Positions 16,721 to 25,006 of a DNA stretch of 64,000 bases are shown one piece after another. The stretch is from Arthrobacter cavernae (lineage in GTDB: Bacteria; Actinomycetota; Actinomycetes; Actinomycetales; Micrococcaceae). The notes under the pieces were generated by a model. That model was given only the letters and a program-made list of their open reading frames with translations. It had not been told where the DNA came from and searched no databases. Every line of letters begins with the position of its first letter. Within the stretch, counting starts at the first letter, position 1. The translations under genes and the position numbers were made by a program. The DNA is taken from positions 1 through 64,000 of the forward strand of contig NZ_JAFNLL010000002.1 of assembly GCF_017368795.1 (NCBI RefSeq), written 5' to 3'.

Positions 16721-17371
16721 CTAGCTGCTGAGCACCTTGTGGTTCAGGAATTCGCCCACGTGGCCGATTTCCTGCTGGTTGATGCCGTGCCACATGCCCG
16801 TGTAGAGGACCTTGGTGAGGTCCACGTGCTTGCGCACCCAGCCGATGGTGAATTCGATCTTGTCCGGTGTGATGACGGGATCCTGCTGGTCGCGACCCCA
16901 GAAGAGCGGCACCGTGCCGTCCAGTTCGGCGTCGCGGAACGTGGCGTCAGCACCGGCGTCGACGGCGAAACCTGAAAGCCCGACGACGGCGGCAAAGTCC
17001 GCCGGGCGCTGGCGCAGCAGCGTGGTGGCCATGGCCATGCCCATGGAGAAGCCGAGCAGCGTGACTGAGGAGTGGTTGGCCTTCACGGTATCCAGCCACT
17101 CCAGTGCGTACTCCGCGGCGAGCTTTACGGCCTCAAGCGAGTAGTCAATGGAGGCCGTGAGCGGGAACCACGTGAAGCCCGGGCCCATGGGCATCGGGGC
17201 GCGCAGCGCTGCCACCACGAACTCCTGCGGCAGCATCCCCGCCAGGCTGAAAAGGTCCTGCTCATTGGAACCGTAGCCGTGCAGAAGCACCAGCAGCGGC
17301 TTGCCGGCACGCTCCTCCTCGTCATGGGACCACAGGACAACAGGGGCGGAGAATGCGGCAACTTCAGTCAT
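16721..17371 (-). CDS. Alpha/beta hydrolase, phospholipase/carboxylesterase type
   Basis: A 216-residue serine hydrolase. HGYGSNEQD (31-39) forms the oxyanion loop, GFSMG holds the nucleophile S109, and an Asp (in QQDPVI) plus a His (in MWHGINQQ) complete the triad. This small size and layout fit the YpfH/EstB-like carboxylesterase family. The ATG at 17371 is used because the conserved sequence starts there; no ribosome binding site is visible, so the mRNA may be leaderless. A TTAC-N6-GTAA operator lies 16 bp upstream. Confidence 0.85.
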   Translation of the reverse strand: MTEVAAFSAPVVLWSHDEEERAGKPLLVLLHGYGSNEQDLFSLAGMLPQEFVVAALRAPMPMGPGFTWFPLTASIDYSLEAVKLAAEYALEWLDTVKANHSSVTLLGFSMGMAMATTLLRQRPADFAAVVGLSGFAVDAGADATFRDAELDGTVPLFWGRDQQDPVITPDKIEFTIGWVRKHVDLTKVLYTGMWHGINQQEIGHVGEFLNHKVLSS

Positions 17372-17386
17372 GGGTCTATTCTTACA

Positions 17387-17402
17387 GTTACTGATGGGTA
17401 AC
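17387..17402. promoter_or_regulatory. Palindromic operator between two hydrolase genes
   Basis: GTTACTGATGGGTAAC has 5-bp arms GTTAC/GTAAC around six bases. It is 16 bp from the minus-strand hydrolase start and 40 bp from the plus-strand GDSL start. The geometry equals the sites at 48-61 and 63540-63555. Confidence 0.45.
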
Positions 17403-17404
17403 AG

Positions 17405-17420
17405 CCTACGGCGGCGTAGG
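17405..17420. promoter_or_regulatory. Second palindrome in the divergent hydrolase region
   Basis: CCTACG-GCGG-CGTAGG, perfect 6-bp arms, begins 3 bp after the previous site. It could be another operator or a hairpin in the GDSL leader. Confidence 0.35.
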
Positions 17421-17441
17421 TTCACGTGGACGGGGCAGGAT

Positions 17442-18284
17442 ATGAGCGTGCGGGACATCAATTCGATGGTGAAGCCGGGCGGGGCCGGACAGACTCACCC
17501 ATGGAGCCGCTATGTGGCTTTGGGGGATTCGTTCACCGAGGGCATCGGTGACCCCGAGCAGCAAAGCCCCGGCGGGCACCGCGGCTGGGCAGATCGTGTG
17601 GCCGAAGAACTCAGCCGAGGCCACAGTGACTTCGCCTACGCCAACCTCGCCATCCGCGGCCGCTTGCTTCAACAGATCGTGGACGAACAGATCGGCCCGT
17701 GCCTGGAGCTCAAACCCGATCTCGTCTCCATTTCCGCCGGCGGCAACGACCTCCTGCGGCCCGGCGGCGATCCCGACGTGCTGGCGGACAAGCTCGATGC
17801 AGCCGTCCAGGAACTCAGTTCCGGAGGCGCCACCATGGTGCTGTTCAACGGGCCCGACGTCGCGTCGTCCGTGCTGGGCCGCATCCGGGGAAGGGTGGCC
17901 ATCTACAACGAGAACCTGCGGACCGTGGCTGGCCGGCACGACGCCGTGGTCGCGGACATGTGGTCCTTGCGGCAGTTGTCCGACCCCCAAATGTGGGACG
18001 AGGACCGGCTGCACCTCTCGCCACTGGGCCACCACACCGTTGCCGCGATGGTGCTCGAATCACTCAACGTGGCGCACACCCTGGAGCCGCGCTCTCCCAA
18101 ACCGCTGCCGCCGCGCAGCTGGCGCGAGGCGCGCTCCGAAGACCTGGTATGGGCGCGCGAATACTTTGTCCCGTGGGTGATCCGCAGGCTGCGGCACCGC
18201 TCCTCGGGCGACGGCATTTCACCCAAACGCCCGACGCCGGGCCCCGTCTTCGGGACCGCCGACGCGTCCCTGCCACGGACCTGA
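17442..18284 (+). CDS. SGNH/GDSL-family hydrolase
   Basis: A 280-residue esterase/lipase-like protein. Block I GDSFTEG contains the nucleophile S30, block III is GGND in SISAGGNDLL, and block V is DRLHLSPLGHH with the catalytic Asp and His. There is no signal peptide, so it is cytoplasmic. Substrate unknown; related proteins deacylate sugars or lipids. The ATG at 17442 follows GGGGCAGGA closely; an ATG at 17466 is an alternative. Confidence 0.87.
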   Translation: MSVRDINSMVKPGGAGQTHPWSRYVALGDSFTEGIGDPEQQSPGGHRGWADRVAEELSRGHSDFAYANLAIRGRLLQQIVDEQIGPCLELKPDLVSISAGGNDLLRPGGDPDVLADKLDAAVQELSSGGATMVLFNGPDVASSVLGRIRGRVAIYNENLRTVAGRHDAVVADMWSLRQLSDPQMWDEDRLHLSPLGHHTVAAMVLESLNVAHTLEPRSPKPLPPRSWREARSEDLVWAREYFVPWVIRRLRHRSSGDGISPKRPTPGPVFGTADASLPRT

Positions 18285-18323
18285 CGCTCCTGCCGGACGC
18301 CAGTCCATGTGAGGGCATGTCCC

Positions 18324-19484
18324 ATGCAGCCTGACGATGTAGTCCGGACACGCCTGCGGCGCCAGCAGCTGCGGGCACCGCACGCCGCCACAGTGGACGA
18401 TGCCCTCCGAAGCCTGCTGGCCGTGCAGTCCCAGGAATTCGCGTACGCGCGCTGGTCGCTGGCGCAGCGCACCGGCAGGGCGACCGCCGCAGCCGTGGAG
18501 CAGGCCCTGGCCGACGGCAACGTGCTGCGGACGCACATCCTGCGGCCCACCTGGCATTTCGTGCACCGGGACGATCTCGGCTGGCTCATGGCGCTGTCCG
18601 CGCCGCGGCTGCACCAAGGCAACAAGGGCATGTACCGGCAGACCGGGCTGGATGAAGAGGCAGCCGCGCGCAGCGGCGCGATCCTGGCGGAAGCTGTGGC
18701 CGGGGGCGCCCACAAAACCCGCGAGGAACTGGCCGTGATCCTGGATGGGGCCGGCTTCCCGTCGAAGGGCTTCGGCTTCATTTACATCCTCATGCATGCC
18801 GAGATCAGCCGGATCCTGGTCAGCGGGGTGCCCGTTCTCTCGGCCGGCGGAGCCCTGAAGCAGAGCTACGCCCTGTTCGATGAACGGGTGAACGGTTCGG
18901 CCGGCGGAGCCCTGGACCGGGAGGCCGCGCTGGCGCAGCTGGCCCTGCGCTATTTCAGCAGCCGCGGCCCGGCCACCATCAAGGACTGCGCCGTGTGGTC
19001 CGGCCTCACCATGAAGGACGTGCGCGAGGGCCTGCGCCTGGCCGCGGACCTAGCACCGGGCGCCCTCGGCACACTCACCGCCGACGGCCTCGACTTCCAT
19101 CTTGCGGCTGAGGAGCTCGACGCCGTGGCCGGGTCGGCGGCGGCTGCCGGGCCGGAGATCGGCGGGCTCGAGGTCAACAGGCCAGGGACCGACCGGCCGC
19201 GGGTCGACCTGATCCAGTGCTATGACGAGTACGTCATGGGCTACTCGCAGACCCGCCACTATCTGGGCGGTTCCGCACCGTCGTTCCCCACGGGCGATGC
19301 GCCCCTGCACGTGGTGCTGCTGGACGGCAGGCTGGCCGGCTGGTGGCGGCACGGCTTTGCCGGCGGGATCTGCGAACTGGATGTGCGGATGGACCGGCCC
19401 GCCACCGGGGCCGTGAAGCAGGCACTCGACGCCGAGGTGGCGCGATACAGCAGGTTTCTTGGGATCCCCGCAAAGCTTGTCTGA
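18324..19484 (+). CDS. AlkZ/YcaQ-like winged-helix DNA glycosylase family protein
   Basis: The 386-residue protein belongs to the HTH_42 (winged helix DNA-binding domain) family that includes AlkZ/AlkX. It keeps the QxQ motif (Q35-S-Q37 in LLAVQSQEFAYARW) that the glycosylases use to unhook alkylated or cross-linked bases, so a base-excision repair role is plausible. Three winged-helix repeats would fit its length. The ATG at 18324 follows GAGGG at ten bases; a GTG at 18309 would add five residues. It runs on the same strand as the GDSL gene, 39 bp later. Confidence 0.8.
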   Translation: MQPDDVVRTRLRRQQLRAPHAATVDDALRSLLAVQSQEFAYARWSLAQRTGRATAAAVEQALADGNVLRTHILRPTWHFVHRDDLGWLMALSAPRLHQGNKGMYRQTGLDEEAAARSGAILAEAVAGGAHKTREELAVILDGAGFPSKGFGFIYILMHAEISRILVSGVPVLSAGGALKQSYALFDERVNGSAGGALDREAALAQLALRYFSSRGPATIKDCAVWSGLTMKDVREGLRLAADLAPGALGTLTADGLDFHLAAEELDAVAGSAAAAGPEIGGLEVNRPGTDRPRVDLIQCYDEYVMGYSQTRHYLGGSAPSFPTGDAPLHVVLLDGRLAGWWRHGFAGGICELDVRMDRPATGAVKQALDAEVARYSRFLGIPAKLV

Positions 19485-19646
19485 GGGTTCTTCTCCAACG
19501 AGGGCAGAAGCGTCGTCCCGAAGGGCCCCGAGGCGAGCTTGCGAGCCTTGGCCGTACCCTCCGCAGAACCAACCGGGACAGTATCCGGCGATCATCCCCG
19601 CGGAACAGCAGCCCCGGGCCGGGGCCAGCTACGGCAGCGCCGGTGC

Positions 19647-20840
19647 TTAGGCGAAGAAGGCCCGGCGCAGCTGCCCGCCCAACTGGCCGATTTCCGTCAG
19701 GAAGCCGTCGTGGCCGATGGGCGCTTCGATGACGTGGACCGGCACATCCCCCGGCAGGGCCTCGGCGAGTTCCTGCGACTGGGCCGGGAAGTAGAGTCGG
19801 TCCGTATCCACCGCGGCGATGAAGAATTCGGCCGTCGCGCGGGACAGGGCCTCTCGGAGCGTCCCGCGGCCGCGGCTGACATCGTGGCTCATGAGCGCTT
19901 CGGTGATGGCGATGTAGCTGTTGGCGTCAAAACGGTGGACCAGTTTGGTGCCCTGGTGGTCCAGGTAGCTCTCCACCTGGTACCGGCCGCGCTCGCCGAG
20001 TACCGCGGCCTCAAGCGGGGCTTCCCGGCCCTGGGCATTGCGCCCGAAGCGGACGTCCAGTTCAAGCGCGGAACGGTAGGTGATGTGGGCGATCCGGCGG
20101 GCCAGGGCAAGCCCGGCTTCCGGGGCCTGGCCGCCGTAGTAGTCGCCGCCGTTGAAATCGGCGTCCTGCCGGATGGCGAGGGTCTGTGCCTGGGCAAAGG
20201 CGATCTGCTCGGCTGTGCTGTAGGCGCCCACGGAGACCACCGCGCACTGGCGGACGCGTTCCGGGTATGTAACAGCCCATTCGAGGGCCCGGGCACCGCC
20301 CATGGATCCGCCCACCACGGCATGCCAGGCGGCAATGCCGAGCTGATCGGCCAGGCGGGCCTCGGCCTCGGTGCTGTCGCGGAGCGTGACGAGCGGGAAG
20401 CGCGAACCCCAGGGGCGGCCGTCCGGCGCCGCGGAGGACGGGCCGGTACTGCCGTAGCAGCCGCCCACTATGTTGACGGAGACCACGAACCAGCGGTCGG
20501 TGTCGATGGTGGCGCCGGGGCCAACGAGCTGCTCCCACCAGCCTTCTTCGTCGCTGATGCCGCGGGCCACATGGGTGCTGCCGGTCAGCGCGTGCTGGAT
20601 GAGCACCGCATTCGAGGCGTCAGCGTTCAGCTGTCCCCAGGTCTCATAGGCCAGCACCACGTCCGGGAGGAAGCCGCCGGCCTCAAGCTCGAGCGGCCCC
20701 ACGGAGGCGTACTTCACGGTTCCGTCCTGCTGGGTGGTTCCGTCCTGCTGGAGAGGGCGTTCCTGTCGGATGGTGCTTTCCTGCTGGATGATGCGTTCCT
20801 TGTGGCCGGATACGGGTAGGGCTGTTGCAGCAATAGTCAT
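19647..20840 (-). CDS. metX: Homoserine O-acetyltransferase
   Basis: A 397-residue alpha/beta-hydrolase-fold enzyme that makes O-acetylhomoserine from homoserine and acetyl-CoA, the first committed step of methionine synthesis. The nucleophile S179 is in VVGGSMGGARALEW; the Asp and His of the triad are in the DTDRLYFP and GHDGFL segments. The N-terminal 40 residues are Gln-rich (QQES, QQDG repeats) and unusually long. Its product feeds MetY, encoded upstream. Translation is predicted to be controlled by the SAM-IV riboswitch that ends at its ribosome binding site. Confidence 0.95.
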   Translation of the reverse strand: MTIAATALPVSGHKERIIQQESTIRQERPLQQDGTTQQDGTVKYASVGPLELEAGGFLPDVVLAYETWGQLNADASNAVLIQHALTGSTHVARGISDEEGWWEQLVGPGATIDTDRWFVVSVNIVGGCYGSTGPSSAAPDGRPWGSRFPLVTLRDSTEAEARLADQLGIAAWHAVVGGSMGGARALEWAVTYPERVRQCAVVSVGAYSTAEQIAFAQAQTLAIRQDADFNGGDYYGGQAPEAGLALARRIAHITYRSALELDVRFGRNAQGREAPLEAAVLGERGRYQVESYLDHQGTKLVHRFDANSYIAITEALMSHDVSRGRGTLREALSRATAEFFIAAVDTDRLYFPAQSQELAEALPGDVPVHVIEAPIGHDGFLTEIGQLGGQLRRAFFA

Positions 20841-20850
20841 TCGGTGACAC

Positions 20851-20969
20851 CTCACATCGCGCTTGCCCGCCGCCAACAAAGCGGAAGGCCAGGTCTTCAC
20901 CCGGGGCACCCCACCGCGGAAGGAGGGTTGCCGGCCAGCAAGCCGGGGCTGTCACTGGCGCTCATGACC
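20851..20969 (-). ncRNA. SAM-IV riboswitch upstream of metX
   Basis: The minus-strand leader closely follows the actinobacterial SAM-IV consensus. GGTCATGAGCGCCAG opens it, then come the near-invariant core CCCCGGCTTGCTGGCCGGC and AACCCTCC, GCGGTGGGGTGCCCCGGGTG, the closing GAAGACC, and the distal GGCAAGCGCG. Its length of about 119 nt equals well-studied examples. SAM-IV binds S-adenosylmethionine. Its 3' end touches the metX Shine-Dalgarno (GAGGTG), so SAM would directly mask translation. The closing P1 pairing has one A-A mismatch. Confidence 0.93.
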
Positions 20970-21012
20970 TATGACTACGAGTGTAGGAAAAACAGGACCC
21001 ATCTGGCGAAGA

Positions 21013-21033
21013 TTGTGACACCTTTGTGACACC
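21013..21033. promoter_or_regulatory. Direct repeats upstream of the metX leader
   Basis: TTGTGACACC occurs at 21013-21022 and 21024-21033, an 11-bp period, about 45 bp upstream of the riboswitch start. A TTGTGAC copy also lies upstream of metY (22544-22550). Same-face repeats suggest a protein binding site, perhaps for a methionine/cysteine regulator. Confidence 0.4.
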
Positions 21034-21130
21034 TGGGCGCAGTTTTGTTCACCAAAGCGCAGCTGCGGGGACAGTCCAGCGAAGAATCACCGCCTCGCCG
21101 GACGTCCCGCAGACGCTCCCGCAGCCTCCC

Positions 21131-22447
21131 TCAGGCGCCCTTCGCTGCCCGGAAGCCGGCCTCAAGGTCCGCCAGGATGTCATCGATGTGCTCGATGCCC
21201 ACGGAAAGCCGGACCAGTCCCGGAGACACTCCTGCGATGGCCTGCTGTTCGGCGCTCAGCTGGCTGTGGGTGGTCGACGCCGGGTGGATGACCAGCGAGC
21301 GGACGTCGCCGATGTTTGCTACGTGGGAATGCAGCTCGAGGGCATCCACGAAGCGCTTGCCGGCTTCCACTCCCCCGCGGATGGTGAAGGCAACCACGGC
21401 GCCCGTGCCGCGGGGTCCGTATTTGCGGCCGCGCTCGAACCTGGGGCTGGACGGCAGGCCCGCGTAGGCGACCGATTCGACGTCGTCCCGGCCTTCCAGC
21501 CATTCCGCCACCTTGGTGGCGTTGGCCACGTGGCGCTCCACCCGCAGGCTGAGTGTTTCAATGCCCTGGGAGATCAGGAAGGCATTGAACGGCGACACGG
21601 CCGAGCCGAGATCGCGCAGGAGCTGGACGCGGGCCTTGAGGATGTAGGAGAGGTTGGCGCCGAGGGCTCCGTCCTTGCCGAGGTCCCGGGCGTAGACCAG
21701 GCCGTTGTAGCTGGGGTCCGGGGTGTTGAAACCCGGGAAGCGTGCCGGGTCCTTGCCGAAGTCGAAGTTTCCGGAGTCGACGATCACGCCCGCGATGGCG
21801 GCGCCATGGCCGCCGAGGTACTTGGTGGCCGAATGCACCACGATGTCCGCACCCCATTCAATGGGCCGGATCAGGTACGGCGTGGACAGGGTGTTGTCGA
21901 CAATGAGCGGCACACCGGCCTCGTGCGCCGTGCGGGCGACACCCTCGATATCCAGGACGTCCTGGCGGGGGTTGGAGACCACCTCGGCGAAGAACAGCTT
22001 GGTGTTCGGCTGCACGGCGTCACGCCAGTCCTCAAGGTTGTCCGGGTCCGCCACGAAGGTCACCGAGATGCCGAACTTCTTCAGTGTGTGCGCCAACAGG
22101 TTGTAGGTGCCGCCGTACAGGCTTGGGCTCGCGACGACGTGGTCCCCGGCCTCGGCGACATTGAGGATCGCGAAGGTCTCCGCAGCCTGGCCGGAGCTGA
22201 GCAGCAGGGCGGCGAGGCCGCCTTCCAGGTCCGCGATGCGCTGCTCCACGGCATCCTGCGTGGGGTTGCCGATCCGCGTGTAGATCGGGGCCAGCTCCGC
22301 CAGGGCAAAGCGGTCGGCCGCACTCTGGGCGCTGGGGAAGACGAAGGACGTGGTCTGGTAAATGGGAAGCGCGCGGGCTCCGGTGGCCGCGTCCGGCTCC
22401 TGGCCTGCATGGATCTGGCGGGTTTCGAATGACCATCCCTGGGACAT
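21131..22447 (-). CDS. metY: O-acetylhomoserine sulfhydrylase (aminocarboxypropyltransferase)
   Basis: A 438-residue PLP enzyme of the Cys/Met metabolism family that combines O-acetylhomoserine with sulfide to give homocysteine. The PLP lysine is K209 in HSATKYLGGHG; the cofactor pocket includes VDNTLSTPYLIRP (183-195). An AGGAG site precedes the ATG at 22447. It is upstream of metX on the same strand, but about 290 bp with a riboswitch separate them, so metX probably also has its own promoter. Confidence 0.95.
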   Translation of the reverse strand: MSQGWSFETRQIHAGQEPDAATGARALPIYQTTSFVFPSAQSAADRFALAELAPIYTRIGNPTQDAVEQRIADLEGGLAALLLSSGQAAETFAILNVAEAGDHVVASPSLYGGTYNLLAHTLKKFGISVTFVADPDNLEDWRDAVQPNTKLFFAEVVSNPRQDVLDIEGVARTAHEAGVPLIVDNTLSTPYLIRPIEWGADIVVHSATKYLGGHGAAIAGVIVDSGNFDFGKDPARFPGFNTPDPSYNGLVYARDLGKDGALGANLSYILKARVQLLRDLGSAVSPFNAFLISQGIETLSLRVERHVANATKVAEWLEGRDDVESVAYAGLPSSPRFERGRKYGPRGTGAVVAFTIRGGVEAGKRFVDALELHSHVANIGDVRSLVIHPASTTHSQLSAEQQAIAGVSPGLVRLSVGIEHIDDILADLEAGFRAAKGA

Positions 22448-22676
22448 GGCGGGCTCCTGTTCGCGGTTGCTTGACCGGCCCGGACTGAGCCCCGGAGCCG
22501 GCAGTGAAGCCAGTCTAGGAAGCACCCGCCGGGCCGCACAGCATTGTGACGAACACAGTATTTTTCGGTCTTCGCACGTCCCCGCGTGACGCCGGCGCGC
22601 AAGTCCCGGGCAACATCCCACCTAACTTAGGCTTGGCTTAGCTGAGACCCCGATCACAAAGTGCCAAGATGAAGCC

Positions 22677-23315
22677 ATGCGCATGGATCACGTCTCTTAC
22701 GCTTGTGAACGCGATGGCCTGTTGGCCACGACCGAGCGGATTTCCGCAGCTTTGGGAGTGGACGCTGTCCGGGGCGGAGTGCATCCGCGCTTCGGCACCC
22801 GGAACATGATCATTCCCCTCGCTGATGACAAGTATTTGGAGGTCGTGGAGGTCCTGGACCACCCGGCTTCCGACAAAGCACCCTTCGGACAGGCAGTCCG
22901 TGCACGCTCCGCCGCGGGCGGCGGCTGGATGGGCTGGTGCGTGGCTGTTGACGACCTGGCGCCGTTCGAAGAACGCCTCGGCCGCTCCGCCGTACCGGGC
23001 AACCGCAAGTTCCCGGACGGCCGCGAGCTCGTCTGGCAGCAGATCGGCATCCTCGGGCTCATCGCCGACCCGCAGGTTCCGTACCTGCTCAAGTGGGAGG
23101 GCGATCCGGGCCTTCACCCGTCCAAGATCTACGCCAGCGATGTCAAAATGTCGAGCCTGACCATTGCGGGTTCGGCAGAGCGTGTGACAGAGTGGCTGGG
23201 CGAACCGGTGGAGAAACCGCTCGAGGACGTTGCCGTCCTCTGGATGGCTCCGCACGGCACCCCGGGCATCATGTCCGTCACGTTCGAAACCGCCACGGGA
23301 GCCGTCACCATCTGA
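22677..23315 (+). CDS. VOC-superfamily (glyoxalase-like domain) protein
   Basis: A 212-residue protein beginning MRMDHVSYACERDGL, the first beta-alpha-beta unit of a glyoxalase-like fold, with a second unit around residue 160. The glyoxalase-3-like domain family covers dioxygenases, isomerases and resistance proteins. Metal ligands are not obvious beyond H5, so the activity cannot be assigned. It is divergent from metY with a 229-bp gap. Confidence 0.75.
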   Translation: MRMDHVSYACERDGLLATTERISAALGVDAVRGGVHPRFGTRNMIIPLADDKYLEVVEVLDHPASDKAPFGQAVRARSAAGGGWMGWCVAVDDLAPFEERLGRSAVPGNRKFPDGRELVWQQIGILGLIADPQVPYLLKWEGDPGLHPSKIYASDVKMSSLTIAGSAERVTEWLGEPVEKPLEDVAVLWMAPHGTPGIMSVTFETATGAVTI

Positions 23316-23370
23316 CGTCTCCTTCCCCCGGGCCCCGGCCCGGATCCTGGGCAGAGTCGCCCAAACAAGC

Positions 23371-23422
23371 TTCGGCCGCCATCAGCGGGTGCCAATGACG
23401 TCACCCACCGATGGCGGCCGAA
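23371..23422. terminator. Bidirectional terminator between convergent genes
   Basis: A 13-bp perfect outer stem (23371-23383 with 23410-23422) continues into an imperfect inner stem with GGGTG/CACCC. It lies between the VOC gene stop and the protease-family gene stop. Confidence 0.75.
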
Positions 23423-23443
23423 TTCCTTTAACGATGGCGGCCC

Positions 23444-24205
23444 CTACCCCAGGCCCACCGCCTTGCCGAACAGGCTGAAGCCCACGAATGCCGCGATGTC
23501 CAGCAGGGCGTGCGCCACCACCAGCGGCATGACCCTCTTGGTCTTCGTATAGAGCCAGGCAAACAGCAGGCCCATGACGGCGTTGCCGATGAACGGTCCG
23601 AAGCCTTGGTAGAGGTGGTAGCTGCCGCGCAGGAGGGCACTGAGCACGATGGCCAGCGGGGTGCTCCAGCCGAACTTCCCGAAGCGGTCCAGGAGATAGC
23701 CCACCACGATGACCTCTTCAACGATTGCGTGCCGCACCGCCGAGAGGACCAGGACGGGCACGGTCCACCAGTAGGCGTCCAGGCCGCTGGGGATGATCGC
23801 CGTCGTGATCCCCAAGGCCCTGCCCGCCGCATACAATCCCAGCGAGGGGATCCCGATCGCCGCCGCCAGGCCGAGTCCCTGGAGGACGTCGTGGCCGGGG
23901 CGGGCGAAGTTGAAGCCAAGCCGGGCGAACGCCGAGGGGCTGTCCGCTTGCCGCTGTGCGGACAGGAAATAGAACACCAGGACCACGGGGATCAGGGCGA
24001 AGGCAATGTCCAGGAGCTGGTAAGTCAGATCGAAATATTCGCGGCTGTTCTGGGATCGGTTGAGCGTGGACGTGGCCTCGGCCAGGGGCGCCCGCGTCAT
24101 CTTGTCCAGTAACTGGACCACGGAGTAGACGGCCGACTGCCCCAGGGATAGTCCCAGGACAATGAGCACTTCTGCGCGCAGCCGGCGGCGGGAGGCAAGG
24201 AACAT
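23444..24205 (-). CDS. CPBP/Abi-like intramembrane metalloprotease family protein
   Basis: A 253-residue membrane protein with about seven hydrophobic segments. The CPBP motifs are present: E163-E164 in AIVEEVIVVGYL, the His in RGSYHLYQG, and HALLD in VVAHALLDI. The usual Arg four residues after the second Glu (EExxxR) is replaced by Val, which may lower or alter activity. Relatives process prenylated proteins or give self-immunity to bacteriocins. No bacteriocin genes are nearby. Confidence 0.8.
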   Translation of the reverse strand: MFLASRRRLRAEVLIVLGLSLGQSAVYSVVQLLDKMTRAPLAEATSTLNRSQNSREYFDLTYQLLDIAFALIPVVLVFYFLSAQRQADSPSAFARLGFNFARPGHDVLQGLGLAAAIGIPSLGLYAAGRALGITTAIIPSGLDAYWWTVPVLVLSAVRHAIVEEVIVVGYLLDRFGKFGWSTPLAIVLSALLRGSYHLYQGFGPFIGNAVMGLLFAWLYTKTKRVMPLVVAHALLDIAAFVGFSLFGKAVGLG

Positions 24206-24319
24206 GTACCTATCTTGCCCCTAGTTTCCTGGGGATTCGCCCGGCGGCGCCCCGCAGGACACCTCGCAGACATTCCGCAGGTGGGGCTGCCGGGCAGGCC
24301 CGGACCTATGCTTGGGAGG

Positions 24320-25000
24320 ATGAGCGCGCCAGGGAGAATCTTCATGATCCGGCACGGCCAGTCCGCCGCCAATGCCGACACCTCGATCTACAACCGTGTC
24401 CCGGACTACCGCATCCCGCTGACCGAGCGGGGAGTCGAGCAGGCGAAGGCCACGGGCGAGCGGCTGAAGAGGGCTCTGGACGGCCAGCAGGTGTGCGTCT
24501 ACGTTTCCCCGTATCTGAGGGCCTACCAGACCCTGGAGGCGATGAACCTGGGGGATCTCACGGAACGGGTGATCGAGGAGCCGCGGCTGCGCGAGCAGGA
24601 CTGGGCCAACTTCCAGATCGCCGGCGACATCGAGGACCAGAAGGAACTGCGCAATCTATACGGCCACTTCTTCTACCGCTTCCGGGAAGGCGAGTCCGGT
24701 TCGGATGTGTACGACCGCATCTCGTCCTTTATGGAGACCCTGTACCGGCACTGGGAGAAGCCCACGTACGCGCCCAACACCCTGTTGGTGACGCACGGGC
24801 TGACCATGCGCCTGTTCTGCATGCGCTGGTTCCACTGGACGGTGGAGTATTTTGAGTCGCTTAACAACCCCGGGAACGGGGAACTGCGCACACTGCTGCG
24901 CAACGACGACGGCCAGTACAGCCTGGACACAGCGTTCAGCCAGTGGGTGGCGCGCAGCGTGGACGACTCCGTGCTGGACGCTCCCCCGGTGCGCTTCTAG
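24320..25000 (+). CDS. Histidine phosphatase family protein
   Basis: About 226 residues. The N-terminal RHG motif (R11-H12-G13 in FMIRHGQSAAN) carries the phospho-accepting histidine, and VTHG further on carries the second histidine. Relatives are phosphoglycerate-mutase-like phosphatases, and this closely resembles short bacterial phosphatases of unknown substrate. GGGAGG abuts the ATG at 24320, which is too close for ideal initiation; ATG at 24308 is possible, and ATG at 24344 would truncate the first strand. Confidence 0.85.
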   Translation: MSAPGRIFMIRHGQSAANADTSIYNRVPDYRIPLTERGVEQAKATGERLKRALDGQQVCVYVSPYLRAYQTLEAMNLGDLTERVIEEPRLREQDWANFQIAGDIEDQKELRNLYGHFFYRFREGESGSDVYDRISSFMETLYRHWEKPTYAPNTLLVTHGLTMRLFCMRWFHWTVEYFESLNNPGNGELRTLLRNDDGQYSLDTAFSQWVARSVDDSVLDAPPVRF

Positions 25001-25006
25001 CCGGAC

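Noticed and set aside
17405..17420. CRISPR or repeat array from clustered palindromes
   Set aside because: Only two adjacent palindromes are present, with no spacer-repeat pattern.
22448..22676. Leader peptide or riboswitch before metY
   Set aside because: A nine-codon frame with one Cys exists on the minus strand, and the GC-rich leader can fold, but no recognised SAM or attenuator consensus could be matched.
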